Below are positions 30,821 through 36,386 of a DNA stretch of 36,386 nt, in pieces (within the stretch, counting starts at the first letter, position 1; every line of letters begins with the position of its first letter). The position numbers and the translations under genes are program-made. The notes under the pieces are model-generated. The model was not told where the DNA came from. It was given only the letters and a program-made list of their open reading frames with translations, and ran no database searches. Source of the stretch: DASPMP01 sp035758925 (lineage in GTDB: Bacteria; Gemmatimonadota; Gemmatimonadetes; Gemmatimonadales; Gemmatimonadaceae); NCBI GenBank assembly GCA_035758925.1, contig DASTVV010000029.1, positions 1 to 36,386 on the forward strand. The letters run 5' to 3'.

Positions 30821-32815
30821 CTACGGAACGACCGGCGACTTCGGCACCAGCTGCAGCACCCAGAGCCCCGAATTGAAGTCGTTCACGTAGGCCAGACCGT
30901 CCTTCGGATTCACCACCACACCCCAGGTCATCGCTGCGTTCGGCACCTTGCCCTTCGGGTCCGCTGGCATGAAATCGCCGATCAGCCGGCCCTGTGCATA
31001 GAGATCGCCACGCAGCTCACCGGATACGTCGAACGCCTTGAAGCCGGCGTTGTACGCGCCGATGTAGAGGGTATCGCCCAGTACCCAGACGTTGTGCACG
31101 CCGCCATACTCGGGCTCGTACCAGGCCACGGAGCGTGGCTTCTCGACGTCTGTCACGTCGATCACCTGCAGACGGCCATGCGCGCGAGACGGGGCGCCCG
31201 AAAACAGCGACTGCGCCGCCGTGTTGCCGAACACTTCGTCCGCAATGAACACGTAGTTCTTGTGGCGCCACGCGGTGTGCGTGCCGCGAATGAACCCGGG
31301 GCCGCCCTCGAACGCGACGCGGCGATACAGCGAATCGAGATCGTACTTGAACTGTGACACGACCACAGGCTTGCTGGGCGTTCCGCCCTTGATGCCGTTG
31401 CCGACGTCCAGGATGATCAGGCCGTCGTTCCACCACGAGGCATACAGAAGCCCGTTCTGCACGTCGATGTCGTGCAGCATGACGCCGGCCGTCGTCTGAC
31501 GCGGCCGCCACTGCGCCGCCTCCTTGGGATGCGCCGGGTCGTTGATGTCGATGATGTGGAGCGCGCCCGTGCCGTCATTCGTGAGATAGACGTGGGTGCC
31601 GTACTTCTCCTGCGTGTGGATGAATGCGGAGTGCACGCCGGACGTGACGCCGTCGGTGAACTCGGAGATTGCCTTCGGATGCAACGGATCGTGCGTGTCG
31701 GCGATGACGATGCCGTTCTTGCGATTGTCGGCGCCTTCGCGCGTGATGACCATGTAGTTGCCGTCCGGGGTCGTCATCATGTCGTTGATGACGCGCGCGT
31801 TGACGATGATCGAGTCGACCACCGTCGGATTCGCCGGATTGGAGATGTCGATGGCGTAGACGCGATCGCCACCCAGGTGCGTGCCGAGGTACGCGACATT
31901 GTGGTTCGGGTGGATCCAGACCTCGGACGTCGCGAACGTCGTACGGAGCAGCTTGCCGACGAGCTTCACTTCCCGCTGCACGTCGCGCGGGCTGAGCGTG
32001 ACCGACGCGTCTGCGCTCCGCGAGCCGAAGCTGGCCGTCACCTGATACGAGCCGGCACGATTGCCGACGAAGGCGCCACCGTCATCGACCAGCGCGTCGC
32101 CCGTGGTGAGCCACGTCGGCGTGAGCCCGTTGATCTCGTGCCCTGCCCGGTCGGTGACCACGGCCTGGAACCGGATGACGTCTCCGGTGCGGGCGGTGGT
32201 CGCGCCTGGCGTCACGGAGATGGAGCGGACGTTCGCTGATACGACCTCGACGGTCACGGCCTGCGTCGCGTCGCCCGCTTTCGCGGTGACGGTCGCGCGA
32301 CCCGGAGCAACCGCGGTCACGACGCCAACGCCGCTGACCTGCGCGACGCCGGGCGCCGACGAGGTCCACGCGAGGCGGTCCGTGCGCCGGTCGCCGGCGG
32401 CCGAGTACGCGACCCCATCCAGACGGAGCCGCTGGCCCACGAGCAGCTTGGCGGATGCGGGCGCCACCGCGACGCGAGCCGCGGGACCGGGTACGATGCG
32501 AACCTCGAGACGCTGCGTGATGGGGCGTCCGCCCGGCACCAACGCGATCGCCGCGACCGGCACCGTTCCCACGGCGCCGGCAGTGAGCAGACCCGCGGTG
32601 TCGACCTTTGCTTCGAAGTTCGCGCCCGCGGCGTTGAACACGATCCTGACGTTCTGGACAGCCTGTCCCTGTGCATCGAATGCCTGCGCGCGCAGGCGCA
32701 GCGTGTCGCCAGCGACAACCGCGGGATTGGCCGGCGTCACGACGACGCGTGCAACGGTCGGCTGGGAATTCTGCTGCTGGAGGAGGGCGACGACCGCGAG
32801 GACGGGAACAAGCAT
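30821..32815 (-). CDS. Secreted Ig-like (BIG2) and LVIVD beta-propeller protein
   Basis: The 664-residue protein has a weak N-terminal hydrophobic leader (MLVPVLAVVALLQ), then three bacterial Ig-like domains (about 20-105, 110-195 and 195-280; for instance ARVAVAPASAKLLVGQRLRLDGVAYSA and VRSISVTPGATTARTGDVIRFQAVV). From about residue 285 there is a beta-propeller of LVIVD-type repeats: VYAIDISNPANPTVVDS, IVIADTHDPLHPKAISEF, LHIIDINDPAHPKEA, LIILDVGNGIKG, LQVIDVTDVEKPRSV. Such proteins are extracellular or surface-bound and are thought to bind ligands or partners; their function is not established. It faces sod convergently across the hairpin terminator and stands alone on its strand, 107 bp after the antiporter gene. 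Confidence 0.87.
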   Translation of the reverse strand: MLVPVLAVVALLQQQNSQPTVARVVVTPANPAVVAGDTLRLRAQAFDAQGQAVQNVRIVFNAAGANFEAKVDTAGLLTAGAVGTVPVAAIALVPGGRPITQRLEVRIVPGPAARVAVAPASAKLLVGQRLRLDGVAYSAAGDRRTDRLAWTSSAPGVAQVSGVGVVTAVAPGRATVTAKAGDATQAVTVEVVSANVRSISVTPGATTARTGDVIRFQAVVTDRAGHEINGLTPTWLTTGDALVDDGGAFVGNRAGSYQVTASFGSRSADASVTLSPRDVQREVKLVGKLLRTTFATSEVWIHPNHNVAYLGTHLGGDRVYAIDISNPANPTVVDSIIVNARVINDMMTTPDGNYMVITREGADNRKNGIVIADTHDPLHPKAISEFTDGVTSGVHSAFIHTQEKYGTHVYLTNDGTGALHIIDINDPAHPKEAAQWRPRQTTAGVMLHDIDVQNGLLYASWWNDGLIILDVGNGIKGGTPSKPVVVSQFKYDLDSLYRRVAFEGGPGFIRGTHTAWRHKNYVFIADEVFGNTAAQSLFSGAPSRAHGRLQVIDVTDVEKPRSVAWYEPEYGGVHNVWVLGDTLYIGAYNAGFKAFDVSGELRGDLYAQGRLIGDFMPADPKGKVPNAAMTWGVVVNPKDGLAYVNDFNSGLWVLQLVPKSPVVP

Positions 32816-32891
32816 ACAGCTACTCCGGGACGAGTCGGTGAAGAGGTCCTGCCACGTGTCCCTGAAGCTATCGTTTGCTCCGGACCGGCGT

Positions 32892-32920
32892 CAGCGCCGT
32901 CCCGCGGCGCAACGGCGCTG
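32892..32920 (-). terminator. Hairpin just after the antiporter stop
   Basis: CAGCGCCGT (32892-32900) and ACGGCGCTG (32912-32920) make a perfect 9-bp stem with an 11-nt loop, 2 nt past the antiporter stop. There is no U tract on the minus strand, so it is a possible 3'-end stabiliser or factor-dependent terminator. The remaining 76 bp before the next start should hold the promoter of the LVIVD gene. Confidence 0.5.
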
Positions 32921-32922
32921 CC

Positions 32923-34212
32923 TCACTTGATCGCCGGAGCGTCGACGCGCGACGGCCGGGTACCGACGACGAGATCGTCGATCCCGCCTTCGCCGGGCGC
33001 TTCTCCTGGCTTCTTCGTTGCCACGCGAGCGGTCACGATCCCGAGCGCCGGCGGCGTCACGAACGTCGTCGCCAGCACCATGAGCATCAGCGCCCCGAAC
33101 TCGCTGGCGTTGATGGCGGCAGCCGCCAATCCCATTTGCGCGAAGATCAATCCCACTTCGCCGCGGGGAACCATCGCCACCCCGACGAGCAGTTTGTTGC
33201 CGCGGAACCACCAGGGCGCGAACCCCGCAGCCACTTTGCCGACGATGCCGCAGACGATCAACGCGCCGCCCAACGCCAACGCCCGCACGTCCGCGAGGGC
33301 GCGCAGATCTACCGCGGCGCCGACACTGGCGAAAAACACAGGCACGAAGAAGTGCCCGATCGTGGATGTGGCTTTCTCGATCTCCTGGCGCTGCGGCACT
33401 CGATGGAGCACGAGCCCCGCGGCGAATGCGCCGACGATCATCGCCGAGCCGCTTCGGTCCGCGAGCCACGCGAGAAGAAAGGCGAACGTGAGCCCCAGCA
33501 CACCGAGCGCGCCCGCAACCCTGAGACGCTCGACGGCCTTGAAGACGGGGCCGGCAAGCAGAATCCCGGCGAGGACGGCAAGGGCCACGAATCCGATGGC
33601 AACACCTGCGATTCTGGTGATCGATGCGACGGTCAGCGCTGCGCCGGCCACCACGGACGCAACAATCGCCAGGATAATGAGGCCGATGATGTCGTCGATC
33701 ACGGCTGCGCCGAGGACCACGCGACCCTCGGAGCTGTTCAGCCAACCGAGGTCCGAGAGGACACGTCCCGATATCCCCACGGACGTGGCGCAGAGCGCGG
33801 CACCACAAACGAGCGACGGCACCTGGGCCAGGCCCAGCAACGTTGCCACGCCGTACCCGAGTCCGAAGGGGATCGCGACACCGGCAACGGCAACGACTGT
33901 CGCGGTGGTGCCGACGCGGACCAGCGAGGCAAGCTCCGTGTCGAGGCCGATCGCGAACAGGAGCACGATGATGCCGATTTCGGCCATCGCGGCGATGACG
34001 GGATCGGCCGGGTTCACCAGTCCGAGCACCGAGCCGCCCAGCAGCACGCCGGCAATGAGCTCGCCGAGGACCGAGGGCTGTCCGAACCGCTGCGCCAGCT
34101 CGCCCAGCAGGCGCGTTCCGATGAAGATGGCGATCAGCGCAAGCAGCACGCCCGCGACGCCATGCTCCGATCCATTGCCGGCAGCCGCGATGAACAGCGA
34201 CTGCGACAGCAT
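32923..34212 (-). CDS. CPA2-family cation:proton antiporter
   Basis: The 429-residue membrane protein has about 12 helices in the Na+/H+ exchanger (PF00999) arrangement: GQPSVLGELIAGVLLGGSVLG, GIIVLLFAIGLDTEL (about 80-94), SVGISGRVLSD, and the ion-binding helix with Asp173-Asp174 in AAVIDDIIGLIIL, the aspartate pair usual in electrogenic antiporters. KefB/C-type regulatory RCK/TrkA domains are absent; a short cytoplasmic tail ends the protein. Its ATG lies immediately after the stop of the arginine decarboxylase gene, so the two are translationally coupled. Decarboxylation of arginine consumes a proton, so a joint role in pH or ion balance is plausible but not shown. The transported cation (Na+ or K+) is not decided. 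Confidence 0.9.
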   Translation of the reverse strand: MLSQSLFIAAAGNGSEHGVAGVLLALIAIFIGTRLLGELAQRFGQPSVLGELIAGVLLGGSVLGLVNPADPVIAAMAEIGIIVLLFAIGLDTELASLVRVGTTATVVAVAGVAIPFGLGYGVATLLGLAQVPSLVCGAALCATSVGISGRVLSDLGWLNSSEGRVVLGAAVIDDIIGLIILAIVASVVAGAALTVASITRIAGVAIGFVALAVLAGILLAGPVFKAVERLRVAGALGVLGLTFAFLLAWLADRSGSAMIVGAFAAGLVLHRVPQRQEIEKATSTIGHFFVPVFFASVGAAVDLRALADVRALALGGALIVCGIVGKVAAGFAPWWFRGNKLLVGVAMVPRGEVGLIFAQMGLAAAAINASEFGALMLMVLATTFVTPPALGIVTARVATKKPGEAPGEGGIDDLVVGTRPSRVDAPAIK

Positions 34213-36165
34213 CTACTGCGCCGCCTCGCCCTCGAGGTACGTGTATCCCTCCAGGCCCGCGACGTAGTCGGCGATGAACGTGTTCGCCTCCTGTCGCGTG
34301 AGATGCTTGGCATTGCCCACCTTCCGGCGGAACACCTGCAGCAGATCGGACGCGCGGAACTGCACGTAGTTGAGCACCTCGGTGACGGTGTCGCCGTGCA
34401 CGAGGTCGGTTACCGAGTACGAGCTTGGCGTCAGGCGGATGTGCACCGCGTTCGTGTCGCCGAAGAGATTGTGCAGGTCGCCGAGGATCTCCTGGTATGC
34501 CCCGGTAAGGAAGACGCCAAGCATGTAGGGCTCGCCGTCCCGCGGCTCGTGCACTTCGATGCTGGCGCTCCCGTTCTTCTCGCCGACGAACCGGTCGATC
34601 TTGCCGTCCGAGTCGCAGGTGACGTCCTGGATAGTCGCGCGGCGCGTCGGCTGCTCGTCCAGGCGGTGGATGGGCACGATCGGAAAGAGCTGGTCGATGG
34701 CCCAGCTGTCCGGCAGCGACTGGAACACCGAGAAGTTGCAGAAGTACCGGTCCACCAGCGCGCCATGCAGGTCCTTCGCGATGTCCTCGAAGTCGTCGGG
34801 GTGCCGCTCGACGTGGCGCGCGATCACGTTGAGCGTCGCCACGTAGATGCGTTCCGCCATCGCCCGGCCCCGCAGCGAGAGCACGCCGGTGTTGAACAGC
34901 TCGTGCGCGCGTTCCTTGTCGAACGTGAGGTCGTGGTAGATCTCGCGGATGCGTCGTCGCGCCACGTTCTTGCGAGACGCATCGCGGTGGTCCGCGATCA
35001 TCTCGTGCAACAGCGTGTGGTCGTCTTCGGACAGCGTCGGCACGTCCTTCACCTCGTGCGACTCGACGTCGATCACTTTGAGCAGCAGCAGGGCGTGGTG
35101 CGCGGTGAGCGCGCGCCCCGACTCGCTGATGAGGTGCGGCATCGGGAGCTCGTGCTCCTTGCAGGCCTCCGCGATCGTGTAGACGATGTCGTTGGCATAC
35201 TCCTGCAGCGAGTAGTTGACGCTGGAGTCGGACTCCGAGTTGGTGCCGTCGTAGTCCACGCCCAGCCCGCCGCCCACATCCAGGTGCGTGATGTCCAGTC
35301 CCATCTGCCGCAGCTCGACGTAGAAGCGCGTGATCTCCTGGAGTCCGTTCTTGATGAACCGGATGTCGGTGATCTGCGAGCCGAGATGGAAGTGGATCAG
35401 CTTGATCCAGTCGAGCTTGTTGGCGGCGCGCATCTTCTCGATCGCCGTCATCAGGTCGGCCGAGTTGAGTCCGAACTTCGATTTCTCGCCGCCGCTCTCC
35501 TTCCACCGGCCGAACCCGCGCGACGCCAGCTTGATGCGGATGCCCGCGGTCGGCGTGACGCCGAGCTCCTCCGCTGCCTGCAGCAGGACGTCGATCTCGC
35601 TCAACTGCTCGAGGACGACGAACACCTGATGGCCCAGCTTCTGGCCCATCAGCGCCAGTCGCATGAACTCCTCGTCCTTGTAGCCGTTGCAGATGATCAG
35701 ATGGTCCGTGTGATCGGCCAGGCCGAGCACCGCCTGGAGCTCCGGCTTGCTGCCGCATTCGAGGCCGACGCCATGGCGCGAGCCGAATTCGACGATCTCC
35801 TCGATCACGTGCCGCTGCTGGTTGACCTTGATCGGATAGACCGTCGTGTAGCCGCCCGTGTACGCGAACTCCTCGCGCGCGTTCTGGAACCGGAGCGTGA
35901 GGGCGTCGAGGCGCGACCGGAGGATGTCCGAGAACCGCAGGAGCACCGGCAGTTGGACGCCCTGTTCCTCGAGATCGCTGGCGAGCTCGTAGAGGTCGAG
36001 CTCCCGGTCGGGATGCTCCGCGTCCGGACGGACCACCACGTGTCCGCGATCGTTCACATCGAAGAAGCCGGCTCCCCACCCTTCGATGTTGTAGAGCGCA
36101 CGCGCGGCGTCGATGGTCCAGCCGGTGGGTGCCTCAGCGGATACAGGTTCGGTGCGCGTCGCCAT
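34213..36165 (-). CDS. speA: Biosynthetic arginine decarboxylase
   Basis: The 650-residue protein matches SpeA in length and order: an N-terminal WTIDAARALYNIEGWGAGFFDVN, PLP-binding Lys113 in TVYPIKVNQQ, HFHLGSQITDI, the glycine loop THLDVGGGLGVDYDGTNS, SESGRALTAHHALLL, and late DSWAIDQLFPIVPIHRLDEQP and GAYQEILGDLHNLFGDTNAVH. It converts arginine to agmatine and carbon dioxide in the cytoplasm, the first step of putrescine and spermidine synthesis. It is fold type III, not the inducible acid-resistance AdiA type. It is the first gene of a two-gene unit with the antiporter. The upstream 40 bp before the inverted-repeat segment should hold its promoter, though no clear boxes are visible. ATG at 36165; no Shine-Dalgarno sequence is evident. 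Confidence 0.97.
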   Translation of the reverse strand: MATRTEPVSAEAPTGWTIDAARALYNIEGWGAGFFDVNDRGHVVVRPDAEHPDRELDLYELASDLEEQGVQLPVLLRFSDILRSRLDALTLRFQNAREEFAYTGGYTTVYPIKVNQQRHVIEEIVEFGSRHGVGLECGSKPELQAVLGLADHTDHLIICNGYKDEEFMRLALMGQKLGHQVFVVLEQLSEIDVLLQAAEELGVTPTAGIRIKLASRGFGRWKESGGEKSKFGLNSADLMTAIEKMRAANKLDWIKLIHFHLGSQITDIRFIKNGLQEITRFYVELRQMGLDITHLDVGGGLGVDYDGTNSESDSSVNYSLQEYANDIVYTIAEACKEHELPMPHLISESGRALTAHHALLLLKVIDVESHEVKDVPTLSEDDHTLLHEMIADHRDASRKNVARRRIREIYHDLTFDKERAHELFNTGVLSLRGRAMAERIYVATLNVIARHVERHPDDFEDIAKDLHGALVDRYFCNFSVFQSLPDSWAIDQLFPIVPIHRLDEQPTRRATIQDVTCDSDGKIDRFVGEKNGSASIEVHEPRDGEPYMLGVFLTGAYQEILGDLHNLFGDTNAVHIRLTPSSYSVTDLVHGDTVTEVLNYVQFRASDLLQVFRRKVGNAKHLTRQEANTFIADYVAGLEGYTYLEGEAAQ

Positions 36166-36205
36166 GCCTACAACCTAAATCCGGTTTGCTTCTCGCGAGA
36201 GTGGA

Positions 36206-36386
36206 AACCCCTCATCCGATTCGACAGAATCGCCCCGCTCGAGGTGCGAGCCCAGAACGACAACTACGCATCCGAATTCAACGAATGGGCCGAACGGGAT
36301 TACGTCGCGAAAGGTCAGCGCCGCGGAGCACGCAGGTTGATCTTGGATCCTGTTCGGATCAATTCGCGGAATTCGGATGAGGGGTT
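36206..36386. mobile_element. Candidate small element with 14-bp terminal inverted repeats (runs to window end)
   Basis: AACCCCTCATCCGA at 36206-36219 is repeated in exact inverted form at 36373-36386, the last bases of the window. Small hairpins stand inside each end: CGATTC/GAATCG (36217-36232) on the left, and GATCC/GGATC (36346-36360) and AATTC/GAATT (36361-36373) on the right. No transposase is encoded in the 153 bp between. A non-autonomous transposable element (MITE-like) is the best reading; target-site duplications cannot be checked because the right flank is missing. Confidence 0.45.

Noticed and set aside
32891..36079. Minus-strand open frame of 1062 codons over speA and the antiporter
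   Set aside because: It runs in another frame through two genes with full family motifs; its translation is Arg/Gly/Ala low complexity.
36129..36380. Plus-strand frame of 83 codons at the right edge, and a second frame open to the edge
   Set aside because: They cross the inverted-repeat ends, have no start with a ribosome-binding site and match no family. A truncated gene running out of the window cannot be fully excluded.
36206..36386. Integron attC site as an explanation of the right-edge inverted repeat
   Set aside because: The RYYYAAC and GTTRRRY core sites in the right places are missing, and no integrase is present.

Overview
The window is GC-rich, densely coded bacterial DNA with no ribosomal RNA, prophage or CRISPR array. 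Three things point to Gemmatimonadota or a near relative: a complete alternative complex III operon (actA to actF), a TonB/ExbB/ExbD/ExbD/TonB cluster, and many envelope and polymer-degradation genes. The phylum is an inference from gene content; there is no marker gene that settles it. The left edge cuts an amino-acid permease gene. The right edge stops exactly on one arm of an inverted repeat, as an assembled contig often does.

Layout. (1) 1-6505, all minus: a response regulator and histidine kinase lead into a Ton energy-coupling cluster (tonB, exbB, two exbD, and a second, glycine-rich TonB-like gene behind a strong hairpin), then an APC permease. (2) 6525-7145: tRNA-Ala(TGC) with its own terminator, divergent from a zinc-ribbon thioredoxin. 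(3) 7259-15041, minus: actABCDEF, the quinol:electron-acceptor oxidoreductase that replaces cytochrome bc1. A perfect CRP-type palindrome lies just upstream of actA, and a long repeat hairpin sits inside the operon between actD and actE. (4) 15204-27809: a catabolic-looking block. One tightly packed minus-strand run encodes a solute-binding lipoprotein, a heparinase II/III-like lyase, a TrmJ-like RNA methyltransferase, a class III aminotransferase, and two overlapping amidohydrolase-fold genes, the second without its metal ligands. Diverging from it by 9 bp are two Dpp-type permease genes with no ATPase gene, and converging on those is a GH38 alpha-mannosidase. (5) 27978-32815: a small membrane protein and an M15-like peptidase with an EF-hand loop inside its catalytic module, divergent from DedA and Mn superoxide dismutase; then a secreted Ig-like/LVIVD beta-propeller protein. 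(6) 32923-36165, minus: biosynthetic arginine decarboxylase followed directly by a CPA2-type cation:proton antiporter. (7) 36206-36386: a non-coding segment bounded by 14-bp perfect inverted repeats, running to the window end.

How it fits together: an aerobic or facultatively aerobic heterotroph with TonB-driven outer-membrane import, ACIII-based respiration, oxidative-stress defence (SOD, thioredoxin), and a locus for taking up and breaking down a complex, probably mannose- and uronate- or amino-sugar-containing glycan. The best candidates for something undescribed are that glycan block with its paired active/dead amidohydrolases, the EF-hand peptidase, the hairpin repeat family that has entered the act operon, and the terminal-inverted-repeat element at the right edge.
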